Source: Rhodocyclus purpureus (lineage in GTDB: Bacteria > Pseudomonadota > Gammaproteobacteria > Burkholderiales > Rhodocyclaceae). Taken from it: a DNA stretch of 64,000 bases. Shown here in pieces: positions 20,724 through 29,876 of this stretch. Numbering within the stretch: position 1 is the stretch's first letter; every line of letters begins with the position of its first letter. Location of the stretch: the NCBI RefSeq assembly GCF_016653115.1, contig NZ_NHRX01000067.1, positions 78,389-142,388 of the forward strand. The letters run 5' to 3'. The position numbers and the translations under genes are program-made. Below the pieces are notes generated by a model. That model searched no databases. It was not told the origin of the DNA and was given only the letters and a program-made list of their open reading frames with translations.

Positions 20724-21814
20724 TGAGCGAGGAACTGGGCAAGGCAATCGGCGTCGTGCGCGCCGAGATCGACGCGATCGACGACCAACTTCTGCATCTC
20801 CTCAACGAGCGCGCACGCTGCGCGCAGCGCGTCGGCGAGATCAAGGCGCAGCACGGCGAAGCTGGCTTCGTCTATCGCCCCGAGCGCGAGGCGCAGATCC
20901 TGCGCCGCCTGCAGGAGGCCAATCCGGGACCACTGGCCAACGACAATGTCACCTGGCTGTTCCGGCAGGTGATGTCGATCTGCCTGTCGCTGGAGCAGCC
21001 GCTCTCGGTCGCCTTCCTCGGGCCGCTCGGCACCTTCTCCGAGAGTGCTGCGGTGCGCCACTTCGGCCACGCCGCGCGCCTGCTGCCGCAGATCTCGATC
21101 GACGACGTCTTTCGCGAGGTCGAGGCCAACCACGCCGATTTCGCCGTCGTTCCGATCGAGAATTCGACCGAGGGCGCGATCGGCCGCACGCTCGACCTGC
21201 TGCTGACGACGCCGCTCAAGGTCTGCGGCGAGGTCGTGCTGCGCATCCACCAGCATCTGCTCACCAAGGCGACCTCGCTCGGCGAGATCAAGCGCGTCTA
21301 TTCGCACGCACAGTCGCTGGCACAGTGCCACGAGTGGCTGAACCGCACGCTGCCGGGCGCGCAGCGCGTGCCGGTCGGCAGCAACGCACAGGCGGCGCAG
21401 CTGGCCGCCTCTGAACCCGATGCGGCGGCCATCGCCGGCGACGCGGCCGGCGAGCGCTACGACCTGCCCAAGCTCGCCGCCAGCATCGAGGACGAGCCGA
21501 ACAACACGACGCGTTTCGTCGTCCTCGGCCGTCACGACGCCGGCCGCTCCGGACGCGACAAGACGTCCCTGGTGATGTCGGCACCGAACCGCACCGGCTC
21601 GCTGTCGTACCTCCTCGCGCCTTTCTCCGAGCACGGCGTCTCGATGACGCGACTGGAGTCGCGTCCTTCGCGCCACACGCTCTGGGAATACGTCTTCTTC
21701 GTCGATCTCGAAGGGCACCACGACGACGCCAACGTCCGTGCCGCGCTCGAAGAGCTCAGCCGCCGTGCCGCCTACCTGAAGACGCTCGGCTCCTACCCCG
21801 TCGCCGTCTTCTGA
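20723..21814 (+). CDS. pheA: Bifunctional chorismate mutase/prephenate dehydratase (P-protein)
   Basis: 363 aa. Order: AroQ chorismate mutase (about 1-90; VRAEIDAIDDQLLHLLNER), prephenate dehydratase (about 95-270; FLGPLGTFSE, PIENSTEGAI, NNTTRFVVLG), and a C-terminal ACT domain (about 280-363; ESRPSRHTLWEYVFFVD) that normally gives Phe feedback control. The ATG overlaps the serC stop by one base. Confidence 0.96.
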   Translation: MSEELGKAIGVVRAEIDAIDDQLLHLLNERARCAQRVGEIKAQHGEAGFVYRPEREAQILRRLQEANPGPLANDNVTWLFRQVMSICLSLEQPLSVAFLGPLGTFSESAAVRHFGHAARLLPQISIDDVFREVEANHADFAVVPIENSTEGAIGRTLDLLLTTPLKVCGEVVLRIHQHLLTKATSLGEIKRVYSHAQSLAQCHEWLNRTLPGAQRVPVGSNAQAAQLAASEPDAAAIAGDAAGERYDLPKLAASIEDEPNNTTRFVVLGRHDAGRSGRDKTSLVMSAPNRTGSLSYLLAPFSEHGVSMTRLESRPSRHTLWEYVFFVDLEGHHDDANVRAALEELSRRAAYLKTLGSYPVAVF

Positions 21815-21838
21815 CGCCCTCCATCGAACCCGAGAACC

Positions 21839-22948
21839 ATGTCCGCCAAATCTTCCGCCTCCCTCTTCGATCTCTCTCCCGCGCACGTGCGCGCCATCTC
21901 GCCCTATCAGCCGGGCAAGCCGATCACCCAACTCGCCCGCGAGATGGGAATTCCGGTCGAGCGCATCGTCAAGCTCGCCTCGAACGAGAACCCGCTCGGC
22001 ATGAGCCCGAAGGCGCGTGCCGCGGTCGAGCGCGAGATCGCTTCGCTCGAACGCTATCCCGACGATTTCGAACTGAAGTCGGCGCTGGCCGGACATCACG
22101 GCGTCGGCATGGAGCACCTCGTCATCGGCAACGGCTCGAACGACGTGCTCGACCTCGTCGCCCGCGTCTTCCTGACGCCGGGAACGTCCGCGGTCTTCTC
22201 GCAGCACGCTTTCGCCGTCTATCCGCTCGCCTCGCTCTCCGCCGGCGCCGAGCTGATTGCCGTGCCGGCGAAGGAGTTCGGCCATGACCTCGACGCGATG
22301 CTGGCTGCCGTTCGGCCCGACACGCGCGTGGTATGGATCGCCAACCCGAACAACCCGACCGGCACCTTCCTGCCGGCGCCGGCCTTGCTCGCTTTCCTGC
22401 GCGCGCTGCCCGGCGACGTCGCCGTCGTCCTCGACGAGGCCTACACCGAGTACCTGGCGCCGGCCGAGCGCGTCGATACCGTCGCCTGGGTCAGGGATTT
22501 CCCCAACCTGATCGTCACCCGGACCTTCTCCAAGATCTACGGTCTCGCCGGCCTGCGCGTCGGCTACGGCGTCGCCGAGGCTGGCGTCGCCGATCTGATG
22601 AACCGTGTCCGGCAGCCGTTCAACTGCAACAACCTGGCGCTCGCCGGAGCTGCCGCGGCGCTGACCGACCACACCTTCCTCGCCGAGAGCTATGCCGTCA
22701 ACCACGCCGGCATGGAGCAGATCGTCGCCGGCCTGAAGCGCCTCGGGCTGCGCCACATCCCCTCGCACGGCAACTTCGTGACCTTCCACGTCGGTGACGG
22801 CGCGGGTGTCAACCAGCGCCTGCTCAAGCAGGGGGTGATCGTCCGTCCGATCGCCGGCTACGGCATGCCCGAGTGGCTGCGCGTGACGATCGGCCGCGAG
22901 GCCGACAACGAGCGCTTCCTCTCCGCACTGGCGTCCGCCCTGCCGTGA
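21839..22948 (+). CDS. hisC: Histidinol-phosphate/aromatic aminotransferase (HisC2 type)
   Basis: 369 aa class I/II PLP aminotransferase with LASNENPLGMSPKA, WIANPNNPTGTFLP and the PLP-lysine segment TFSKIYGLAGLRVGY. The family transfers amino groups to imidazole-acetol phosphate. The position between pheA and tyrA suggests a main or added role in Phe/Tyr transamination, as proposed for HisC2 copies in similar operons. The stop overlaps the GTG of tyrA. Confidence 0.92.
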   Translation: MSAKSSASLFDLSPAHVRAISPYQPGKPITQLAREMGIPVERIVKLASNENPLGMSPKARAAVEREIASLERYPDDFELKSALAGHHGVGMEHLVIGNGSNDVLDLVARVFLTPGTSAVFSQHAFAVYPLASLSAGAELIAVPAKEFGHDLDAMLAAVRPDTRVVWIANPNNPTGTFLPAPALLAFLRALPGDVAVVLDEAYTEYLAPAERVDTVAWVRDFPNLIVTRTFSKIYGLAGLRVGYGVAEAGVADLMNRVRQPFNCNNLALAGAAAALTDHTFLAESYAVNHAGMEQIVAGLKRLGLRHIPSHGNFVTFHVGDGAGVNQRLLKQGVIVRPIAGYGMPEWLRVTIGREADNERFLSALASALP

Positions 22949-23871
22949 GCGCTGGCGCTCCTCCCGTGCCCGAGGCCGCGGCCGTGAGCAGAGGCGAGGC
23001 GGCCCGGCCGGCCTTCGGCAAGATCCTGATCTTCGGCGTCGGCCTGATCGGCGGCTCGTTTGCGCTGGCCCTGAAGGCGGCGGCCGACGTCGCCGAGGTG
23101 GTCGGCTTCGGGCGCAGCGCGGACTCGCTGAACGAGGCGCTGGCGCTCGGCATCATCGACCGCATCGGCATCGACCCGGCTCTGGAAGTCGGCGACGCCG
23201 ACCTCGTCCTGGTCGCCGCCCCGGTCGGTGCGACCGGCGACATCCTGGCGCGGATCGCGCCCGGTCTCGGCCCGCGCACCATCGTCACCGACGCCGGCAG
23301 CACCAAGAGCGACGTCGTCGCTGCCGCGCGCGCGGCGCTCGGCGAGCGCATCGGCCAGTTCGTTCCCGCGCATCCGATCGCCGGTGCCGAGAACAGCGGC
23401 GCCGCCGCCGCCCGCGTCGATCTCTACCGCGGGCGCAAGGTCGTCCTCACGCCGCTCGCCGAGAACCCGGTCGCCGCCGTGGACCGGGTGCGCGCGGCCT
23501 GGGTCGCTTGTGGCGCCGAGGTGCGCGAACTGAGCCCGCAGCGCCACGACGAGGTCTTCGCCGCGGTCAGCCACCTGCCGCACCTGCTTTCCTTCGCGCT
23601 GGTTCACGACCTCGCCCTGCGCGACGAGCGCGACACCTTCTTCACTTACGCCGCCAGCGGTTTCCGCGACTTCACGCGCATCGCCGCGAGTCATCCGGAG
23701 ATGTGGCGCGACATCTGTCTTGCCAACCACGAGGCGCTGCTCGTCGAACTCGACCGCTATCGCGCCGAACTCGACGACTTGCGCGTCGCGCTCGCCAGCG
23801 GTGACGGCGAGCGCCTGCAGCAGGTCTTCGCGGTCGCGCGGTCCGCCCGCCGTGCCTGGCAGCAAAGCTGA
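22945..23871 (+). CDS. tyrA: Prephenate dehydrogenase
   Basis: 308 aa. NAD(P) fingerprint IFGVGLIGGSFALAL near residue 30, then TDAGSTKSDV, HPIAGAENSG and the conserved SHLPHLLSFAL. Oxidatively decarboxylates prephenate to 4-hydroxyphenylpyruvate. Proposed start is GTG at 22945, overlapping the hisC stop (GTGA); GTG at 22984 is an alternative. Last gene before a terminator-like hairpin. Confidence 0.93.
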   Translation: MSAGAPPVPEAAAVSRGEAARPAFGKILIFGVGLIGGSFALALKAAADVAEVVGFGRSADSLNEALALGIIDRIGIDPALEVGDADLVLVAAPVGATGDILARIAPGLGPRTIVTDAGSTKSDVVAAARAALGERIGQFVPAHPIAGAENSGAAAARVDLYRGRKVVLTPLAENPVAAVDRVRAAWVACGAEVRELSPQRHDEVFAAVSHLPHLLSFALVHDLALRDERDTFFTYAASGFRDFTRIAASHPEMWRDICLANHEALLVELDRYRAELDDLRVALASGDGERLQQVFAVARSARRAWQQS

Positions 23872-23978
23872 AGTCACGCTCCCGCTCAGCGCGCACCCAA
23901 GGATCATGGCGAGTCCGGCCCAGACCATCACACATGCCCGTACGGGACGATTCGACAGGCGCGGCGCAAGACCCCGTC

Positions 23979-24223
23979 GTAGGAGCGCCGGCAGGCGCGA
24001 AGCGGCGCTTGTGCATGCGGCTGCTTCATGCGCAAGGGCAGGGCGAGTCACGACCGCCGCCACGCACCGCCGCCGATTCGCATCGATCCGGTCATTGCGA
24101 GGCGCGCAGCGCCGTGGCAATCCAGTTCGTTCTTCTATTTCCGCGGTCTTGCCGCTTGTCGCCGTGCGACCCGAAGCGAGCCCTACGCACTGGATCGCCA
24201 CGCCCTACGGGCTCGCGATGACG
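23979..24223. repeat. REP-like motif and one complete copy of the dispersed inverted repeat
   Basis: Within the 450-bp gap 23872-24321. A REP-like GTAGGAGCGCCGGCAGGCGCG lies at about 23979. The left arm GTCATTGCGAGGCGCGCAGC starts at 24091 and the matching right arm (CTGGATCGCCACGCCCTACG ... GCGATGACG) spans 24190-24223, a single copy of the element arrayed at 1-868. Several frames stay open through it but are repeat artefacts. Confidence 0.8.
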
Positions 24224-24230
24224 AGCCGTT

Positions 24231-24270
24231 GCGCGGGGCTGCAAATGTGCTTCATCCCCGCGCATTTTTT
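24231..24270 (+). terminator. Rho-independent terminator upstream of aroA-cmk
   Basis: GCGCGGGG (24231-24238) pairs perfectly with CCCCGCGC (24256-24263), then A and six Ts. It probably ends the gyrA/serC-pheA-hisC-tyrA transcript, or attenuates read-through into aroA-cmk, whose ATG is 51 nt further on. Confidence 0.65.
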
Positions 24271-24321
24271 CGCCCAGACCCCAACATCCCGATACTGCAA
24301 GCGAACCAGGAGTTTCTGCTG

Positions 24322-26307
24322 ATGGATTTCATCGATCTGCCGCAATGGCGGGAAGCGCGCGGGGTCGTGCGCCTGCCCGGTTCGAAGAGCATTTCCAACC
24401 GCGTGCTGCTGCTCGCCGCGCTCGCCGACGGCGTCACCGAAGTGCGCGACCTGCTCGCTTCCGACGACACCGCGCGCATGCTCGACGCGCTGAAGACGCT
24501 CGGCGTGCGCATCGAAGAGGAAGCGGCCGCGGCGGGCGAGCCGGCCGCGTTGCGCGTGCACGGCGTCGGCGGTGTCTTCCCGGTGCGCGAGGCCGATCTC
24601 TTCCTCGGCAATGCCGGGACGGCCTTTCGTCCGCTGACCGCGGCGCTGGCCTTTGCCGGCGGCAACTACGTCCTTCGCGGAACGCCGCGCATGCACGAGC
24701 GGCCGATCGGCGATCTCGTCGACGCGCTGCGCCAGGCCGGCGCCGACATCCGCTATCTCGGCAACGAGGGCTATCCGCCGCTGGCGATCGGACCGGCGCG
24801 AGGTCTTGCCGCGGATGGTTCCGGGCGGCTCATCCGTGTTCGTGGCGACGTCTCCAGCCAGTTCCTGAGCGGCCTGCTGATGGCGCTGCCGCAGGCCGGC
24901 GGCGCCACGGTCGAGGTGCTCGGCGAGCTGATTTCCCGGCCTTACATCGACATCACCCTGGCCACGATGGGACGCTTCGGCGTTGTTCCCGCGGCCGACG
25001 GCAAGGCGCGTTTCGTCGTTCCGGCGGCGGCCTACCGCTCGCCGGGCCTCGTCCATGTCGAGGGCGACGCCTCCGCCGCCTCGTACTTCCTCGCGCTCGG
25101 GGCCCTGGGAATGCCGGGCGGCAGGGCGATTCGCGTCGAGGGCGTCGGCAGCGATTCGGTCCAGGGCGACGTCCGTTTTGCCGATGCGCTGGTGGCGATG
25201 GGCGCGCGCATCACGCTCGGGGCGAACTGGATCGAGGCAGCGCCGCCGGCAGAAGGGCGGCTGCGCGGCATCGATCTCGACTGCAACCACATCCCCGACG
25301 CGGCTATGACGCTGGTGCCGCTGGCGCTGTTCGCCGAAGGGCCGACGATCCTGCGCAACATCGGCAGCTGGCGCGTCAAGGAGACCGACCGCCTGCGCGC
25401 GATGGCAACCGAGGTCGCCAAGTTCGGCGCCCGGGTCGAGGAGGGCGCCGACTGGCTGCGCATCGAGCCGCCCGCACCGGGCGGCCTGCGTCCGGCGACC
25501 ATCGACACCTACGACGATCACCGCATCGCGATGTGTTTCTCGCTCGCTGCGGTCGGTGTCCCGGTGCGCATCAACGATCCGGGCTGCGTCGCCAAGACCT
25601 TTCCCGATTACTTCGAACGCCTGGCGACGCTGACCGAAGCGGTACCGGTGATCGACATCGACGGCCCGTCCGCCTCCGGCAAGGGGACGGTCGCTGCGCG
25701 CGTGGCGGCGGCGCTCGGCTGGAATTATCTCGACTCGGGTGCGCTCTACCGGCTGACGGCACTGGCTGCGCAGCGCGCCGGGGTCGCCTGGGACGACGAG
25801 GCGGGCGTCGCGGCGATCGCTGCCGGGCTCGACGTCGTCTTCGGCGTCGACTCGATCCTGCTCGCGGGCGAGGAAGTCGGTGAGGCGATCCGCAGCGAGG
25901 AAATCTCCTCGGGCGCCTCGCAGGTGGCTGCGCTGCCGGCGGTGCGTTCGGCACTGCTGTTCCGCCAGCGCGCCTTCCGCCGCGCGCCCGGCCTCGTCGC
26001 CGATGGCCGCGACATGGCCTCGGTCGTCTTCCCCGACGCGGCGACCAAGGTCTTCCTCACGGCCAGCGTCGAGGCGCGCGCTGACCGCCGCCATAAGCAG
26101 TTGATCAGCAAAGGAATCGCTGCTAAACTCACGCCTCTTTTGCAGGAGATGCGCGAACGCGACGAACGCGACCGCAGTCGCAGCGTTGCGCCGCTCCAGC
26201 AAAGCGCGGACGCCCGTCTGCTCGACACCACCGATCTCTCGATCGAGGCGGCGGTGGCGCAGGTGCTGGCGTGGGCGCGCCCGACGCTGTCGATCGATCA
26301 GGATTGA
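24322..26307 (+). CDS. aroA-cmk: Fused 3-phosphoshikimate 1-carboxyvinyltransferase (AroA) / cytidylate kinase (Cmk)
   Basis: 661 aa. Residues 1 to about 435 are a full EPSP synthase ([54 protein letters not shown]). From about 440 a full cytidylate kinase follows, with P-loop GPSASGKGT (448-456), [11 protein letters not shown] and [12 protein letters not shown]. The join needs no frameshift and the linker is very short. One polypeptide therefore does the sixth shikimate-pathway step and CMP/dCMP phosphorylation. Start 24322 has CAGGAG upstream. Such fusions are annotated in some Betaproteobacteria. rpsA follows, the usual cmk neighbour. Confidence 0.95.
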   Translation: MDFIDLPQWREARGVVRLPGSKSISNRVLLLAALADGVTEVRDLLASDDTARMLDALKTLGVRIEEEAAAAGEPAALRVHGVGGVFPVREADLFLGNAGTAFRPLTAALAFAGGNYVLRGTPRMHERPIGDLVDALRQAGADIRYLGNEGYPPLAIGPARGLAADGSGRLIRVRGDVSSQFLSGLLMALPQAGGATVEVLGELISRPYIDITLATMGRFGVVPAADGKARFVVPAAAYRSPGLVHVEGDASAASYFLALGALGMPGGRAIRVEGVGSDSVQGDVRFADALVAMGARITLGANWIEAAPPAEGRLRGIDLDCNHIPDAAMTLVPLALFAEGPTILRNIGSWRVKETDRLRAMATEVAKFGARVEEGADWLRIEPPAPGGLRPATIDTYDDHRIAMCFSLAAVGVPVRINDPGCVAKTFPDYFERLATLTEAVPVIDIDGPSASGKGTVAARVAAALGWNYLDSGALYRLTALAAQRAGVAWDDEAGVAAIAAGLDVVFGVDSILLAGEEVGEAIRSEEISSGASQVAALPAVRSALLFRQRAFRRAPGLVADGRDMASVVFPDAATKVFLTASVEARADRRHKQLISKGIAAKLTPLLQEMRERDERDRSRSVAPLQQSADARLLDTTDLSIEAAVAQVLAWARPTLSIDQD

Positions 26308-26430
26308 CCGCGGGTCTTTCGTTTCACCGGGCGGCATCCAGGTTTCCGCGGTAGTTCCGGACGCATTCGCCGCGCGTCCGCTTCCTGGTGTCGTCCTTCC
26401 GACGCGCCGTTCTGCCGTGCTTCGCGCAAG

Positions 26431-26462
26431 ACGAAGCCGGACAGTCCGGCGCGCTTCGTTTC
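26431..26462 (+). terminator. Hairpin between aroA-cmk and rpsA
   Basis: GCCGGA (26436-26441) pairs with TCCGGC (26445-26450), and ACGAA (26431-26435) with TTCGT (26455-26459) after a small bulge, followed by a weak T-rich stretch. It could be a weak terminator of aroA-cmk or a structured part of the rpsA leader. The remaining 26308-26544 sequence holds nothing else recognised. Confidence 0.35.
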
Positions 26463-26544
26463 AGGCCGGTGTTCTCGCCTGGCGTCGAGGAGGGCGATCG
26501 TGTTCAACCCAACCCGCCATCGTGCGGTCAGGTCCCTCATCCAC

Positions 26545-28236
26545 ATGTCTGCCAATCTCTCCATGCAAGAAAGCTTCGCCGCGCTTTTCGAAGAAAGCCT
26601 CCAGCGCCAGGAAATGCGCCAAGGTGAAGTCATCACTGCCGAAGTCGTCCGCGTCGACCAGAACTTTGTCGTCGTCAATGCCGGTCTGAAGTCGGAAAGC
26701 TACATCGACGTCGAAGAATTCCTGAACGATCAGGGCGAACTCGAAGTTGCCGCCGGTGACTTCGTCCAGGTTGCCATCGAGCAACTCGAAAACGGTTTCG
26801 GTGAGACGCGTCTGTCGCGCGACCGCGCCAAGCGTGTCGCCGCCTGGAACGCGCTGGAGCAGGCATTGAACGACGGCTCCCTGGTCGCCGGCACCATCAC
26901 CGGCAAGGTCAAGGGCGGTCTCACCGTCATGACCCACGGCGTGCGCGCCTTCCTGCCCGGATCGCTGGTCGACATGCGTCCGGTCAAGGACACCACCCCG
27001 TACGAAGGCAAGACCTTCGAATTCAAGGTCATCAAGCTCGACCGCAAGCGCAACAACGTCGTCGTCTCGCGTCGTGCGGTGCTCGAAGCGACCGTCGGCG
27101 AAGAACGCGAAGCGCTGCTCGCCAACCTCAAGGAAGGCAGCATCGTCAAGGGCGTGGTCAAGAACATCACCGACTACGGTGCATTCGTTGACCTCGGCGG
27201 CATCGACGGCCTCCTGCACATCACCGACCTGGCCTGGCGCCGTGTCCGTCACCCGTCCGAAGTGCTGGCCGTCGGCGACGAAGTGCAAGCCAAGATCCTC
27301 AAGTTCGACCAGGAGAAGAACCGCGTCTCGCTGGGTCTCAAGCAACTCGGCGAAGATCCGTGGGTCGGCATCTCGCGTCGTTACCCGCAAGGCACCCGCC
27401 TGTTCGGCAAGGTCACCAACCTGACCGACTACGGCGCGTTCGTCGAAATCGAACAGGGCATCGAAGGCCTGGTGCACGTCTCCGAGATGGACTGGACCAA
27501 CAAGAACGTCCATCCGTCGAAGGTCGTCCAGCTCGGCGACGAAGTCGAAGTCATGATCCTCGAGATCGACGAAGACCGTCGTCGTATCTCCCTCGGCATG
27601 AAGCAGTGCGCTGCCAATCCGTGGGACGATTTCTCGATGAACCACAAGAAGGGCGACAAGGTCCGCGGCGCGATCAAGTCCATCACCGACTTCGGCGTCT
27701 TCATCGGCCTGCCCGGCGGCATCGACGGCCTGGTGCACCTGTCCGACCTGTCGTGGTCGATCCCCGGCGAAGAAGCGATCCGCAACTTCAAGAAGGGCGA
27801 CGAAGTCGAGGCCGTGGTGCTGGCAATCGACACCGACAAGGAGCGTATCTCGCTCGGCATCAAGCAGCTCGAAGGCGACCCCTACACCAACTTCATCGCG
27901 ACGCACGAGAAGAACACCATCGTTCGCGGCACGATCAAGTCGGTTGACGCCCGTGGCGCCGTGGTGACGCTGGCCGGCGACATGGACGGCTACCTGCGTG
28001 CTTCCGAAGCCTCGCGCGATCGCATCGACGACCTGCGCAGCGTCTACAAGGAAGGCGACGAGATCGAAGCGATGATCATCAACGTCGACCGCAAGTCGCG
28101 TTCGATCAACCTGTCGATCAAGGCCAAGGACCAGGCCGAGCAGCATGAAGCCATGCAGAAGTTCGCTGCGGAAAGCGGTGCCACTGCCGGTACGACCAAC
28201 CTCGGCGCGCTGCTGAAGGCCAAGCTGAACCAGTAA
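26545..28236 (+). CDS. rpsA: 30S ribosomal protein S1
   Basis: 563 aa from 26545. Six S1/OB repeats can be followed (for example [83 protein letters not shown]). Binds mRNA leaders on the small subunit. Start choice is open: ATG 26545 begins the family-like [19 protein letters not shown], but an in-frame GTG at 26500 has AGGAGG 6 nt upstream and would add 15 residues. ihfB follows after 10 nt. Confidence 0.95.
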   Translation: MSANLSMQESFAALFEESLQRQEMRQGEVITAEVVRVDQNFVVVNAGLKSESYIDVEEFLNDQGELEVAAGDFVQVAIEQLENGFGETRLSRDRAKRVAAWNALEQALNDGSLVAGTITGKVKGGLTVMTHGVRAFLPGSLVDMRPVKDTTPYEGKTFEFKVIKLDRKRNNVVVSRRAVLEATVGEEREALLANLKEGSIVKGVVKNITDYGAFVDLGGIDGLLHITDLAWRRVRHPSEVLAVGDEVQAKILKFDQEKNRVSLGLKQLGEDPWVGISRRYPQGTRLFGKVTNLTDYGAFVEIEQGIEGLVHVSEMDWTNKNVHPSKVVQLGDEVEVMILEIDEDRRRISLGMKQCAANPWDDFSMNHKKGDKVRGAIKSITDFGVFIGLPGGIDGLVHLSDLSWSIPGEEAIRNFKKGDEVEAVVLAIDTDKERISLGIKQLEGDPYTNFIATHEKNTIVRGTIKSVDARGAVVTLAGDMDGYLRASEASRDRIDDLRSVYKEGDEIEAMIINVDRKSRSINLSIKAKDQAEQHEAMQKFAAESGATAGTTNLGALLKAKLNQ

Positions 28237-28246
28237 GGCGAGTGGC

Positions 28247-28531
28247 ATGACCAAGTCCGAGCTGATCGCGCAACTGGCCGAGCGGTTTCCGCAGCTGGTG
28301 GCGAAGGATGCCGATTTTGCCGTCAAGGTGATTCTTGATGCGATGTCCGAAGCGCTTGCGCAAGGGGATCGCATCGAGATCCGTGGCTTCGGCAGCTTCG
28401 CGCTGAACTACCGTCCGCCACGCATCGGTCGCAATCCAAAGTCCGGCGACAAGGTGAACGTTCCCGAAAAATGGGTTCCTCACTTCAAGGCCGGCAAGGA
28501 GCTACGCGAGCGCGTCGACGACACGCTCTGA
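28247..28531 (+). CDS. ihfB: Integration host factor subunit beta
   Basis: 94 aa DNA-bending protein, full HU/IHF fold. [38 protein letters not shown] and a C-terminal GKELRERV identify IHF-beta and not HU. The rpsA-ihfB order is the standard proteobacterial arrangement. A strong terminator follows. Confidence 0.96.
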   Translation: MTKSELIAQLAERFPQLVAKDADFAVKVILDAMSEALAQGDRIEIRGFGSFALNYRPPRIGRNPKSGDKVNVPEKWVPHFKAGKELRERVDDTL

Positions 28532-28566
28532 GGTGCTCTGAGCCACGCTCGGCTGTGGTAGATTCG

Positions 28567-28597
28567 GGGGCAGTGACGCAAGTTGCTGCCCCTTTTT
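28567..28597 (+). terminator. Rho-independent terminator after ihfB
   Basis: GGGGCAG (28567-28573) pairs with CTGCCCC (28586-28592) and runs directly into five Ts. Ends the rpsA-ihfB transcript and separates it from lapB. Confidence 0.8.
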
Positions 28598-28697
28598 CGT
28601 GCGTGCTGGCCGACGTTGCCATGCTCTCCGCACGCCGTCGCAGCGGGACGCGCAGCCCGCCGCGCCTGCAACGGCATGCCCATCTGACTTCAGCCCA

Positions 28698-29867
28698 ATG
28701 ATCGAATTCGAATACTGGCAGCTCCTGCTGTTTCCGCTGTTCTTCGCGCTCGGCTGGGCCGCGGCGCGCATCGACATCCGTCACCTGATCAAGGAATCGC
28801 GCGAGCTGCCGCGTTCCTATTTTCAGGGGCTCAATTTCCTCCTCAACGAACAGCCCGACCGGGCGGTGGAGGCCTTCGTCGATGCGGTCAGGGTGGACCC
28901 GCAGACGGTCGAGCTGCACTTCGCGCTGGGCGCGCTGTTCCGCCGTCGTGGCGAGACCGAGCGCGCGATCCGCATGCACCAGAACCTGGTCGATCGCGAG
29001 GACCTGCCGCAGGAACTCAAGCTGCAGGCGCTCGCCGAACTCGGCCAGGATTTCCTCAAGGCCGGTCTGCTCGACCGCGCCGAGGACATCTTCAACAAAC
29101 TGCGTGGCACCGCCGAGGACGACGCGGCCAAGCGCAACCTGCTCGAGATCTACCAGCTGGAGCGCGACTGGGAGAAGGCGATCGCGATCGCAGCCGAACT
29201 GCCCGACGTCGCCTCGCAGAAGGAAATCGCCGAGTACTACTGCGAGCTGGCCGCCGCCGAGATGATTCGCTCGCAACGCCATCTCGCGCGCGAACACCTG
29301 CAGATGGCGCTGGAGAAGAACCGCAAGTGCGTGCGCGCGAGCCTGCTCCACGGCGACCTGGAAATGCAGGCGGGCGACGACGCTGCAGCGATCGACTGGT
29401 GGCAGCGCATCGAGCAGCAGGATCCGATGTACCTGGCGCTGGTCGCGCAGCGTCTGCTCGATGCCTACCGCCGCCTCGAGCGTCGCGACGAGGGCCTGCA
29501 ACTCCTGCGCGGCTACCTGGAACACTACCCCTCGCTCGATCTCCTCGACGTCGTCTTCCAGCTGGTGCTCGAGGGCGACGGTCCCGAAGCCGCGTACCGG
29601 CTGGTGCGTGACGAACTCAAGCGCAACCCGACGCTGCTCGGCTTCGACAAGCTGATTGAGGCACGCCTGCTGGTCGCTTCGCCCGAGATGCGCCCCGACC
29701 TCGATCTTGCCAAGAGCATCGTGCACGGCTACACGCGCCGTCTGGCGCGCTATCGGTGCGATAATTGCGGGTTCAAGGCGCGCCAGTTCTACTGGCGCTG
29801 TCCGGCCTGCGGTGGCTGGGAAACCTACCCGCCGAAGCGCAGCGAAGAATTCGACCTGACCCCCTAG
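28698..29867 (+). CDS. lapB: LPS assembly protein LapB (YciM)
   Basis: 389 aa, the same length as E. coli LapB. One N-terminal membrane helix (about 5-20), a long run of TPR helices, and a C-terminal rubredoxin-like zinc knuckle with Cys354, Cys357, Cys368 and Cys371. LapB couples FtsH proteolysis of LpxC to LPS supply. The usual partner lapA is missing: the 166 bp between ihfB and lapB hold a terminator instead. The ATG has no good Shine-Dalgarno. Confidence 0.93.
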   Translation: MIEFEYWQLLLFPLFFALGWAAARIDIRHLIKESRELPRSYFQGLNFLLNEQPDRAVEAFVDAVRVDPQTVELHFALGALFRRRGETERAIRMHQNLVDREDLPQELKLQALAELGQDFLKAGLLDRAEDIFNKLRGTAEDDAAKRNLLEIYQLERDWEKAIAIAAELPDVASQKEIAEYYCELAAAEMIRSQRHLAREHLQMALEKNRKCVRASLLHGDLEMQAGDDAAAIDWWQRIEQQDPMYLALVAQRLLDAYRRLERRDEGLQLLRGYLEHYPSLDLLDVVFQLVLEGDGPEAAYRLVRDELKRNPTLLGFDKLIEARLLVASPEMRPDLDLAKSIVHGYTRRLARYRCDNCGFKARQFYWRCPACGGWETYPPKRSEEFDLTP

Positions 29868-29876
29868 GGAGCTATC

